From a virus, in IMG/VR virus record IMGVR_UViG_3300037132_000362, positions 1-38,491 of that record: DNA of 38,491 nucleotides. One strand, 5' to 3'. A program made the translations under genes and the position numbers. Shown here in pieces: positions 9,801 to 15,243 of the stretch; position 1 is the first letter of the stretch, and every line of letters begins with the position of its first letter. Under the pieces are notes generated by a model, which saw only the letters and a program-made list of their open reading frames with translations, did not search any database and was not told where the DNA came from.

Positions 9801-9948
9801 TGTCGTTCATCCCCGCGCGCACCTTGGTTCCGGAGGATGCGCCGGCCGCGCCCACCTGGTTCAGCTTCTGCTCAACGCCGCCCAGCACCTGGCCGCTGGT
9901 GTTATCGACGACGTTGATCGAGATCTGAACCGCGCTGGTTTCTACCAT
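6853..9948 (-). CDS. Tape measure protein
   Basis: 1031 residues, by far the longest helical protein of the tail operon. The ATG at 9948 follows GGAG in a small hairpin. Residues about 80-115 form a hydrophobic Ala/Gly/Ile segment (AVMGAIGAIGGAMIGLGAIQ). Residues about 125-560 are charged, heptad-like coiled coil rich in Glu, Lys, Arg and Ala. Residues about 620-800 are a long Gly/Ala/Ser-rich low-complexity stretch. A second hydrophobic segment (FGPIGMAVGAVAGAVIGYLG) lies near 835. The end carries the common tape-measure signature GTDYVPETGPALLHQGEMIV. Length sets tail length; 1031 residues imply a tail of roughly 150 nm by the usual helix scaling (inference). Confidence 0.9.
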   Translation of the reverse strand: MVETSAVQISINVVDNTSGQVLGGVEQKLNQVGAAGASSGTKVRAGMNDMGAGALSAHEKVRLLTEEFGVRIPRAMQSVISKSPAVMGAIGAIGGAMIGLGAIQIGAMVFTALIHGAEKLWDALTQLPKAVRDYEEEVAKAKTEDFGNTHSIETTRLRIDEATEAVKKYTAEMQQAQNGNTLGWRSAFGYAGFEWQRSHAVGEASKPLVDAQRNLDKLQHQREAEQAHEQRLSDLDLKYAGKVGLSGKTKRDATVAEATDRAHEERFYGNEQDRILGNPVAPNAGADKEAREVAIARIKADAELANQQKTHAGSEKSDARELARIHEEAIESGLRGSDLYHQREAAAIEDLKQRGITSAQAVADVHTRFHNEELRHLEDEGRETDRIVRQASLAGLTGTARTRGEGANRVADINADPNLDPANRAARVAAAQKETNAQVQREDQEAAQRKAEQARTAADETAHIEEAARVRSLSAEKQKTASIQAEYDERLQHYQQELDEQKISQEDFNRRAVAAEQEKNAEMVEASTEARKKMAGEFTSFFKGMEDPKKYLKELGDKAAGNAAAGLWQHFQQRAQGGADGQPTGAKGFLGSLIFGKKQSTEEKMEHAGAHGSNTVAHSSISVASAVIHVGSASISGGGAGAPGAGAGGNTTAGGAGVPGGFAGGGSTADGSIYGSGGSTSLLAPGVGGGSGGFGGGSTADGGAGAGGGAETPGSGSGVSSKISGGVGMAKQGYGLGKQIGAKFASGGKGAGDDGDDGNAGGSGSGSSTAGAGGTGSGGGGGKGMAQAGSTAQGAIGVYAAHEGSGGAGGAMKGAASGAEMGAAFGPIGMAVGAVAGAVIGYLGSGGKAKEYDEKTVRPRIANTTDAFHNGSMDYLAAYSDMESLQSEAFKATSAMGPSGRRYRNDHITPEIKEAEGKFTKEEKAGRSQYSESKASYAVGTDYVPETGPALLHQGEMIVPADQAEQVRQARGTASGPSGKMPVQSQSMGDIHLHLHAIDAKSSMRFLQDNKHHIRAALNDSFAENSGGGMN

Positions 9949-9949
9949 G

Positions 9950-9964
9950 GTTTGCTCCGCAAAC
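9950..9964 (-). promoter_or_regulatory. Shine-Dalgarno hairpin of the tape measure gene
   Basis: On the minus strand GTTTGC-GGA-GCAAAC is a perfect 6-bp stem with the core of the GGAG ribosome binding site in the loop, ending two bases before the ATG. The same 20 bp, including the start codon, recurs at 24631-24650. It could tune initiation; function is inferred. Confidence 0.5.
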
Positions 9965-9998
9965 AGCCTTCAGCTATCAGCTCACAGCTATCAGTTTT
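9964..9998 (-). repeat. Heptamer array, five units
   Basis: Five CAGCTAT-type units in exact 7-bp register on the plus strand (AGCTGA-type on the coding strand). The TGA of the zinc-ribbon gene (9991-9993) lies inside the array, and the array touches the tape-measure leader hairpin. Confidence 0.85.
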
Positions 9999-10437
9999 TC
10001 TTTCGTTGAAACTTTGTGCCACAGCTGGGACACTCGGTTCCAAAGCGATTCTGCTGGCGCGCGCCACAGGCGCTGCACGCCGGGTGACGGCCCTGGAAAG
10101 CGGCGCGGGCGCGATGGAGAGCAAGTAGCCCCTCCGCCTCGCAGCTTGCCATCTCCGCAAGCGCAAGCGGTATGCCCGCATCTCGCAGCTCGTCAAGATG
10201 GAGCAGGTACTCGGCGAAGCGGTAATAGCCCCAGGCGAGAGTGCGCGGCGGAATCTGGCGCTCCATGCGCTCGACGGTCTCCGGGCTCGCGCCCTCGGCG
10301 TCGCGCCGAACACGGCTGCGCATGAAGTCGCTCTCGAAGATCTCTTCGAGGGCCATGCGCACGCCTTCCGTATCTTTCCAGACATCGAATACCTCCGGGG
10401 CCCCCGGCGAGCGATCTTTGCTCGCTGGGGTGGTCAT
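9991..10437 (-). CDS. Zinc-ribbon tail protein between chaperone and tape measure
   Basis: 148 residues from the ATG at 10437, which overlaps the preceding stop as ATGA. The frame stays open farther upstream, but that part has no coding character. The N-terminal 100 residues are helical and charged (GVRMALEEIFESDFMRSRVRRDAEG). The end carries a classic zinc ribbon, CSACG and CPSCG, 12 residues apart. In lambda-like tails the slot before the tape measure holds the frameshift chaperone GT; here a separately initiated second product may play that role. The exact function is unknown; zinc binding is inferred from the two CxxC pairs. Its first 15 codons resemble the mini-ORF at 5619-5666. Confidence 0.75.
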   Translation of the reverse strand: MTTPASKDRSPGAPEVFDVWKDTEGVRMALEEIFESDFMRSRVRRDAEGASPETVERMERQIPPRTLAWGYYRFAEYLLHLDELRDAGIPLALAEMASCEAEGLLALHRARAAFQGRHPACSACGARQQNRFGTECPSCGTKFQRKKN

Positions 10438-11168
10438 CCTTCCTCTTCGACTTTGGGCGCGGCCGGGGCAAACAAAAGATCGATAGCCGCAACCTTGTGG
10501 TAGGTGTCCATGAACTCGACAATGGCCTCGCGATCGGGCGCGGCGCCGTCCACCGTGTAGCCTTCGACGCTGACGACCAGCTCGTCGTACAGCTCGGCGA
10601 GCGTGGCCTGTGCGCCCAGCCATTGCGTCTTGCCGTTGCGGCTTCCGCCGATCACGCGTGAGCGGCTGCTCTCGCGCGAGAGGCGGCGCTGCTGGTCTGC
10701 CGAGGGTGTCTTGAAGTTGTGGCGCAGGTTGTGAAATTTGCGCATGATGCCAGAGTCATCCGCGCCCCAGGTGGCGTCGAGGTAAACCGATTCCTGGCCG
10801 AGAGTGATCCCCTCGTCGTCGTTGGCATCGCTGACTGAGACGGATATGACGGCGTTGGCCGCGCCCAGGCGGTGCGAGAGCGGAAGCAGAGACTTCCAGC
10901 TCTCGACCTGGTCGATGCTGGTTTTGCCGTCGGGCAGCGCATAGCCGCTGGCGGTGAGCAGGCATTGATCGACCAGGTCAAGCCGCGCGGCGCTGGAGTC
11001 GAAGCTGTCCAGCCGCTTGCCGCCCTGGTTTTCGCTGGTGGAGACAATGCCCTCGAAGTAGCGCAGCCACGTCTTTTTGGTGATGCGCACAAGGGTGAGC
11101 AGATAGCGCTTGCCGCGATCCTCAATGGCGATGATGCGCGGCTTGTTGAGTTCGATCGATGCAGACAT
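10434..11168 (-). CDS. Putative tail assembly chaperone
   Basis: I place the start at the ATG 11166-11168 (protein begins MSASIELNK), because AAGGGAAG lies just upstream; an upstream ATG at 11183 has no such site. The 244-residue product is mixed alpha/beta with no recognised motif. The call comes from position between tail tube and tape measure, where siphophages encode the chaperone that coats the tape measure. I looked for a slippery heptamer near the end that would fuse it to the next frame and found none; the ATGA overlap suggests coupled reinitiation instead. Confidence 0.5.
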   Translation of the reverse strand: MSASIELNKPRIIAIEDRGKRYLLTLVRITKKTWLRYFEGIVSTSENQGGKRLDSFDSSAARLDLVDQCLLTASGYALPDGKTSIDQVESWKSLLPLSHRLGAANAVISVSVSDANDDEGITLGQESVYLDATWGADDSGIMRKFHNLRHNFKTPSADQQRRLSRESSRSRVIGGSRNGKTQWLGAQATLAELYDELVVSVEGYTVDGAAPDREAIVEFMDTYHKVAAIDLLFAPAAPKVEEEG

Positions 11169-11207
11169 GGTTCTTCCCTTCATTTTTGGTTTGGATTTTG
11201 TACAGCG

Positions 11208-11224
11208 AAGGGTGAGGAACCCTT
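11208..11224 (-). other. Small hairpin in leader of the chaperone-position gene
   Basis: AAGGGT and ACCCTT flank a five-base loop. It is one of three hairpins in the 171-bp gap between the tube gene and the putative chaperone gene. Confidence 0.4.
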
Positions 11225-11233
11225 TTGAAGATT

Positions 11234-11261
11234 GAGGTTTCAGGCAGCCGGGAGAAACCTC
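11234..11261 (-). other. Inverted repeat, 8-bp perfect stem
   Basis: GAGGTTTC and GAAACCTC are separated by 12 bases, between the tail-tube terminator and the chaperone-position gene. It could be an RNA structure or a protein-binding site; nothing decides between them. Confidence 0.4.
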
Positions 11262-11294
11262 TACCGCTCCGGAGTCGTGGCGCGGGGCTTGCAG

Positions 11295-11326
11295 AAAAAG
11301 CGGGCGCGCCGCAAGAAAGCGCGCCC
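11295..11326 (-). terminator. Rho-independent terminator after the tail tube gene
   Basis: On the minus strand GGGCGCGC and GCGCGCCC form an 8-bp GC stem followed, after two bases, by TTTTT. It starts 14 bases past the tube stop codon. It would reduce readthrough so that the tube, needed in many copies, is made in excess of downstream tail genes (inference). Confidence 0.65.
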
Positions 11327-11339
11327 TGGAGAAAAACCG

Positions 11340-12668
11340 TTAGCTTTCCGGCGCGGCCAGATAGCCGGCCACATTGTTGGTAACGCTGAGCGAGATCGGA
11401 GGAACGCCAGCGGCCTGGTAGTTGGTGGTCTCGTCGTTCTCGACTTGCCAGACGGTCATATCGCCGTCGAAGCCGATCTTGGTGGTCTTCATGTGCATCT
11501 GCGGAACCGAGATCGTCATTTGCGCCGAGGCACCGGAGTTCACCGCGAGCTCGTAATCGCAGGCGGAATCGTTGGTGAAGCGGGCGTAGACATCGTCCGT
11601 ATCCTTCGCCGCAAATGTGGTGGTGAGCGAGAACTTGGGGTTGCCCTTGCGCACGAAGAGGCCATAGAGGCCGCCGCCAGGCGCGCGGTGATCGACATCT
11701 TGATTTTCCAGCTTCAGTGTCGTGCTCATGTGACGGCCGATAAAGCTGGCGGTTTCTCCCACCGGGCCGAACATCAGCGCCGCATCAGACCCGAGCAGAT
11801 AACTCTCGGTGGGCGCGGCGGGAAGCGTGCCGGTCAGCGTGCCGAGAATCTGCATCCCGCTGCCGATCATACCGATCTCGATCATGATGGCGCCGATGTC
11901 CGAGATGGTGAGCGTCAGATCGTTGACGCACATATCCGGGCACTTGTAATGCACGTCCTCGGTGTCTTCCATGTAGATCGTCGTCGGCACGGCCGTGCGC
12001 GTCGATTCATCGAAAGTGAAGGCGTGCGTGTAGATGCCGGGCGCCAGCGCGTCGGCAAGGCCTGTGCCCACCATCGTCGGAGCGCCTGTATCTCCAGACG
12101 TGGCGGCAAAGGTCATCTGCGTTCCAGGGCCATTGAGTGTGGCCGTAATGCCATAGGCCGCATGGGTCACATTGATCGCGTGCAGCAGATGTGTCAGCGT
12201 ATCGGTTGTGCCTGACGTGCCGAGAGTGATGCTATAGGCCGTGCTGCCATCTCCCTGGACTCCAGCGAGCGTGCCGGTGAGGATGTCGGTGGCATTGGCG
12301 ACCGCGAGTGTCCCCGCGAGCGATGCCAGCACAGGTGCGGACTCGGCTGTAGTGACCGTGTCGGTGCCCATCAGGAAAGCCAGAGCCCATGCCACGATCC
12401 ACGGGGAAGCTTCGCACTTGAAGCCGCTCAAAGCCGTCTCGTACTTCGTGATCTGGCCGTTGGTGGCGAAGGCTGTGCCCTTGCCGGCGTAGGCAATATC
12501 ACTGCGCCGCGTGATCTTGCGCTCCAAAACGGCCGCGCCGTCGAAACGCTGGCGGTAAGTGAGAGCCGCGTCGATCAAGGCTGTGTTCCAGGCTGCCTGG
12601 GAATTCACGCTGAGCATCAGGTTTCGAGCTGTCTTCCATTGCGAAAGAAAGTTATAAGGTCCGGGCAT
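11340..12668 (-). CDS. Major tail (tube) protein with an inserted module
   Basis: 442 residues from the ATG at 12668, which overlaps the preceding TGA (TGATG). A GTG one codon earlier is a possible start. Residues 1-110 (MPGPYNFLSQWKTARNLML, SGFKCEASPWIVAWALAFLM) and residues 213-442 (LTLTISDIGAIMIEIGMIGS, ETASFIGRHMSTTLKLENQ) together read as one tail-tube-like beta protein, split by the 102-residue module at 111-212 that also occurs in the M/Dit-like protein. The tube assignment comes from gene position before the chaperone and tape measure, a strong terminator directly after it, and beta-rich composition. An inserted domain would project from the tube surface as in decorated siphophage tails (inference). 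Confidence 0.65.
   Translation of the reverse strand: MPGPYNFLSQWKTARNLMLSVNSQAAWNTALIDAALTYRQRFDGAAVLERKITRRSDIAYAGKGTAFATNGQITKYETALSGFKCEASPWIVAWALAFLMGTDTVTTAESAPVLASLAGTLAVANATDILTGTLAGVQGDGSTAYSITLGTSGTTDTLTHLLHAINVTHAAYGITATLNGPGTQMTFAATSGDTGAPTMVGTGLADALAPGIYTHAFTFDESTRTAVPTTIYMEDTEDVHYKCPDMCVNDLTLTISDIGAIMIEIGMIGSGMQILGTLTGTLPAAPTESYLLGSDAALMFGPVGETASFIGRHMSTTLKLENQDVDHRAPGGGLYGLFVRKGNPKFSLTTTFAAKDTDDVYARFTNDSACDYELAVNSGASAQMTISVPQMHMKTTKIGFDGDMTVWQVENDETTNYQAAGVPPISLSVTNNVAGYLAAPES
12033..12338 (-). repeat. Copy 2 of the shared virion-protein module
   Basis: Encodes residues 111-212 of the tube protein. Boundaries match copy 1 (5711-6013) from APVLASLAGT to PGI. Flanking protein sequence is unrelated between the two genes, so the module moved as a unit. 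Confidence 0.9.
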
Positions 12669-13042
12669 CACTTCACCTCTGGGTCAGCGGCGTTTGCCGC
12701 GGGTTGTGTTGCTTGAAAAACAGGTTGCGCAGGCGCATCCGTGTGGCTAATGGCCGGTGAGATTACGCGTGCTGCCCTCTGGCTACCGGCTTTTACCGGA
12801 GCGGCCGGAGCTGTGGGCGTGGAAAGAATTGCTGGAGCGATCTCAAAGATCGGCTGGCCGTTGAATAGTTTGATCGAGAGCACGCGCCGCCATTCGCTGG
12901 CGAGAACGCGCACAGGCTTGCCGGGTGTGAAGATGTAGCAGAAGTGTCCATTGGCGATGCGCACCTGGCCACCGGCGCCGGCGAAGGCCAGACCCGCGGC
13001 GGAGAGCTGCACCTGAACGAAATCGGAAGGGCCGTTGCTCAT
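12668..13042 (-). CDS. Unknown small connector/tail gene
   Basis: 124 residues; the start overlaps the stop of the gp37-like gene (ATGA, 13039-13042). The N-terminal 70 residues are beta-rich with HFCYIFTPGKPVRVLASEW. The C-terminal 50 residues are an Ala/Pro/Gln-rich disordered tail. I recognise no family. Position between the head-tail joining genes and the tail tube suggests a joining or tail-completion role, which is only context. Confidence 0.7.
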   Translation of the reverse strand: MSNGPSDFVQVQLSAAGLAFAGAGGQVRIANGHFCYIFTPGKPVRVLASEWRRVLSIKLFNGQPIFEIAPAILSTPTAPAAPVKAGSQRAARVISPAISHTDAPAQPVFQATQPAANAADPEVK

Positions 13043-13560
13043 GATCCAAACCTCGCATTCGGGCCGTTGAATTGTGCGATGCCTTTGACAAGCACGGTGA
13101 TGGCGAAGAGCTGATCGACCGGGCCGCCGTCGTCAGGAACCACTAGCGAGACGCGCTTCAGCTCAATCGGCATGGAGCTGGTGCCGTCCGAGAGCGCCAG
13201 GCGCGCGCCGGCGAGTTGATTGAGCGCCACGTCGACCAGGCCGAGGGTTTGCAGGCGCTCGTCGGCTTTGGAGCGCAGGCTCGATTCGAAGCAAAGCACG
13301 TCGAAGAGCAGCCCGCTCTCGTAGGTGAGCCGCTGATTGTCACGCAGGTTGCTGAACTCGGCATCGGCAAATTGCACGCGCATCGAGGGCGGCTTGATGG
13401 CAAGCTGGCCCTGGGCGTTGAAGTCTTTGCTGTTGACGGTGCTGATGTCCACCATTACCGGCGCATCCACAGTGCCGTAGGCCGCGGGCATCACGGTCTT
13501 CAGCAGCGTGAGCAGCGCGCCTTCGACAAAGTCAATCTGGAATTGAGAAGGAGCGCCCAT
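13039..13560 (-). CDS. Mu gp37-like (DUF1834-type) tail completion protein
   Basis: Start placed at the ATG 13558-13560 (protein MGAPSQFQID, 173 residues), preceded by GAAGGAG... on the coding strand and overlapping the preceding TAA by one base. Upstream in-frame codons lie inside the neighbour. The protein has alternating strands and helices (ALLTLLKTVMPAAYG, YESGLLFDVLCFESS). In Mu the order DUF1320, gp37, then tail genes follows the head genes; here a gpG-like gene sits between. The family assignment is from order and general look, not a diagnostic motif. Confidence 0.5.
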   Translation of the reverse strand: MGAPSQFQIDFVEGALLTLLKTVMPAAYGTVDAPVMVDISTVNSKDFNAQGQLAIKPPSMRVQFADAEFSNLRDNQRLTYESGLLFDVLCFESSLRSKADERLQTLGLVDVALNQLAGARLALSDGTSSMPIELKRVSLVVPDDGGPVDQLFAITVLVKGIAQFNGPNARFGS

Positions 13561-14207
13561 TATGCACCCTCCAATCCGGCTTGCGCGCGGGCGCGGCGAA
13601 TGAAGCCGTTGACCATGGATTGAATGCGTGCAGGATCCTCGGGCCGGAAGACGCAATAAGGCCGGGCGGGGATGTTCTGGTGGCGGCCGTGCGCGCCGAC
13701 CGTACCGCGAATCTGATTGCGCGGGCCGCGAACATTGAGCGTGCGATTGCCCAGGCGTCCTTTGCCGAGCGAAGAGGTGAGCCGCGCAAAGCCGTGCTGC
13801 TTGACGTTGACCGTGGCAGCTTCCATCTTCGCGGTGCGCGGACCGATGGCCACCGCGCCGCGATCGCGCGAGCCGAATTGATGGACGGCCGCATAGGGAA
13901 CGCCTTGCGGGCCGATGGAGACAGAGTTTTCTCCGGCGGTGGCCTGGATGGAGTTACGCAGCCTGCCGCTCATTACCAGCGGTTTATGACCCTCAGCCCG
14001 CGCGCCGTAGCTTTTGATGGTCGAAGGCGCGAGCCGCGGCCAGGAGCCGGCCGGTGAGCCTTCCTCACGAAAGGTTTTGAAGATGGAGACAACCATAGCG
14101 CCGCCGATTTGTTTCATCAGCGCGCCTTTTTGCGCCAGCGATGCGCGGAAGCGCCCCAGCGAGACATTCACCGTGGCAGTGTCGATCTGGATGACTTCCG
14201 CGCTCAT
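13560..14207 (-). CDS. Virion morphogenesis protein, gpG / Phage_tail_S-like
   Basis: 215 residues, ATG at 14207 overlapping the DUF1320 stop as ATGA. Motifs typical of the Phage_tail_S (Mu gpG-like) family are visible: FREEGSPAGSWPRLAPSTIK near residue 45, KPLVMSGRLRNSI near 75, then VPYAAVHQFGS near 105, and ARPYCVF near 185. The central insertion (about 115-175) is basic and Gly/Arg-rich. The family acts at the head-tail joint or in tail completion. Among the more secure assignments of this block. Confidence 0.8.
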   Translation of the reverse strand: MSAEVIQIDTATVNVSLGRFRASLAQKGALMKQIGGAMVVSIFKTFREEGSPAGSWPRLAPSTIKSYGARAEGHKPLVMSGRLRNSIQATAGENSVSIGPQGVPYAAVHQFGSRDRGAVAIGPRTAKMEAATVNVKQHGFARLTSSLGKGRLGNRTLNVRGPRNQIRGTVGAHGRHQNIPARPYCVFRPEDPARIQSMVNGFIRRARAQAGLEGA

Positions 14208-14647
14208 ACGTACCCTTCTAGATTCTCGTGGCTGAAACGCAAGTGGCGATCCTTCTCGCTGATCGTTGGTCCGCCCAGTGAAGTCTGCGGCTGGAGCGCA
14301 GTGGATGGCTGGTCGAGCGAGGCTTTGGAGTTGGCAATATCTTTCAAGAAGGCGATAGCCTGGTCGAAGCGCTGCTGCACTGTTTCGCCGGGGGTGGTCT
14401 CACGGCGCCGCGAGAAGAGCAAGTAAATCGCAATGTCGAGCGTGAGCGCCTTCACATCATCCGATTGCTGGAGCGGCGTCACATAGCGCATCCGGCAATA
14501 GCTTTCAACGCGCCCCGAGGCCTCTTCCAGCGCCGCCGTGACAATGCCGGTATTGATTGTGCCGGTATTGTCGTCGTCGGTTAGCTCGATCAGATCCTTC
14601 GCGGTCATGCGAAGGGGAACGAGGTCGGTTTGGACAGCGTAGGCCAT
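14204..14647 (-). CDS. DUF1320 head-tail connector protein (Mu gp36-like)
   Basis: 147 residues. The N-terminus MAYAVQTDLVPLRMTAKDLI, the central helix with YCRMRYVTPLQ, and the pattern IAIYLLFSRRRETTPGETVQQRFDQ are characteristic of DUF1320, the Mu gp36 adaptor family that docks under the portal. Length is normal. The start codon lies five bases from a heptamer array, with no strong Shine-Dalgarno other than the GAG within the array. Confidence 0.85.
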   Translation of the reverse strand: MAYAVQTDLVPLRMTAKDLIELTDDDNTGTINTGIVTAALEEASGRVESYCRMRYVTPLQQSDDVKALTLDIAIYLLFSRRRETTPGETVQQRFDQAIAFLKDIANSKASLDQPSTALQPQTSLGGPTISEKDRHLRFSHENLEGYV

Positions 14648-14651
14648 GTGA

Positions 14652-14692
14652 TCAGCTCTCAGCTCTCAGCTTTTCAGAAATCAGCTTTGCAG
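14652..14692 (-). repeat. Heptamer array upstream of the DUF1320 gene
   Basis: TCAGCTC/TCAGCTT units (AGCTGA-type on the coding strand) occupy almost the whole gap between the gp35-like stop and the DUF1320 start; the last two units are degenerate. Confidence 0.8.
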
Positions 14693-14697
14693 TGCTA

Positions 14698-14931
14698 TTA
14701 CTTGATTTCCCGTGCTTCCTTGATGACGCCGCGCGCCAGCAGCAGCTCGGCTTCCGCCTGGGAAAAATGCTCAACAGATCCCATCTGGAAGACCTGGTGA
14801 TTGAAGAGAAAGCTGGTGAGCACCCGATAAAAAAGCTCCAGCTCAGGCTTGGGTTCCTTTCCAGGGCGCCTGGCTTGAGTTTTGGCGGCCGCTTCGAGCT
14901 TTGATTTTGATGCCGCTTTCTTTGTTGCCAT
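14698..14931 (-). CDS. Mu gp35-like small protein
   Basis: 77 residues. The first 28 are Lys/Ala-rich (MATKKAASKSKLEAAAKTQ). The rest is a compact domain, FLFNHQVFQMGSVEHFSQAE followed by AELLLARGVIKEAREI. That resembles the ~70-residue Mu gp35-type proteins encoded between the capsid and DUF1320 genes, which carry a short Rho-N/SAP-like helical motif. Role in virion assembly unknown. Confidence 0.65.
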   Translation of the reverse strand: MATKKAASKSKLEAAAKTQARRPGKEPKPELELFYRVLTSFLFNHQVFQMGSVEHFSQAEAELLLARGVIKEAREIK

Positions 14932-14966
14932 CTCGAAACCTCCCGGTCAGGGTGAATCTAAATTCG

Positions 14967-15001
14967 CAAAGGGCGCGCCCTTGTTGGAAGCGCGCCCTTT
15001 G
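14967..15001 (-). terminator. 12-bp perfect hairpin after the 46-aa gene
   Basis: CAAAGGGCGCGC and GCGCGCCCTTTG pair perfectly around an 11-base loop, starting 23 bases after the stop of the repeat protein gene. A U-rich tail is weak, so it may be an RNA stabiliser or attenuator as well as a terminator. It is very similar to the hairpin at 15194-15228. Confidence 0.55.
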
Positions 15002-15024
15002 AAAGTTACAGAGAAACACGCGCC

Positions 15025-15165
15025 TTACTTCTCGCGAGTCTCGGTGGTCTTCGTGTCCGTCGCGGGCTTCGCGTCGGCGTGGGTTTCCGTGGTCTTCGTG
15101 TCCGTCGCAGGCTTCGCGTCGGCGTGGGTTTCCGTAGTCTTCTCGGTGCGCTCGAAATCGGCCAT
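15025..15165 (-). CDS. 46-residue tandem-repeat protein downstream of capsid gene
   Basis: A short gene read from the ATG 15163-15165 to TAA 15025. After MADFERTEK come two exact copies of a 15-residue unit (TTETHADAKPATDTK) and a partial third, then REK. Composition is only Thr, Ala, Asp, Glu, Lys, His and Pro in the repeats, so the protein should be disordered and highly soluble. It lies between hairpins that follow it and the capsid gene, so it is probably transcribed with the capsid. Mu-type phages have a small gene here, but I do not recognise this one. The other frames across the same DNA are less plausible. Confidence 0.6.
   Translation of the reverse strand: MADFERTEKTTETHADAKPATDTKTTETHADAKPATDTKTTETREK
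15037..15138 (-). repeat. 45-bp tandem repeat within the 46-aa gene
   Basis: Two 45-bp units and a 12-bp partial unit; the two full units differ at one base, a silent change. Confidence 0.9.
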
Positions 15166-15193
15166 CGTTGCTCTCATTTCTGTTTTCAGTTGT

Positions 15194-15228
15194 CAAAGGA
15201 GCGCGCCTTTATTGGAAGCGCCCCTTTG
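15194..15228 (-). terminator. Hairpin after the major capsid gene
   Basis: 11-bp stem (coding-strand RNA CAAAGGGGCGC with GCGCUCCUUUG, one G-U pair), 16 bases past the capsid stop. Loop and stem resemble the 14967-15001 hairpin (shared CTTCCAA loop start). It could act as partial terminator or 3-prime stabiliser of capsid mRNA. Confidence 0.55.
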
Positions 15229-15243
15229 GGGTTTACGGGCCTA

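Noticed and set aside
9964-9998. CRISPR-like array
   Set aside because: Units are 7 bp with no spacers of 25-40 bp and no cas genes nearby.
10434-10623. Programmed frameshift joining the chaperone-position gene to the zinc-ribbon gene
   Set aside because: The downstream frame is open upstream, but no slippery heptamer is visible and the extension is Arg-rich shadow sequence; ATGA coupling explains the arrangement.
14843-15196. 117-residue frame covering the tandem repeat region
   Set aside because: It overlaps the gp35-like gene in another frame and runs through the hairpin; the 46-residue frame gives an in-frame 15-residue repeat and a clean stop.
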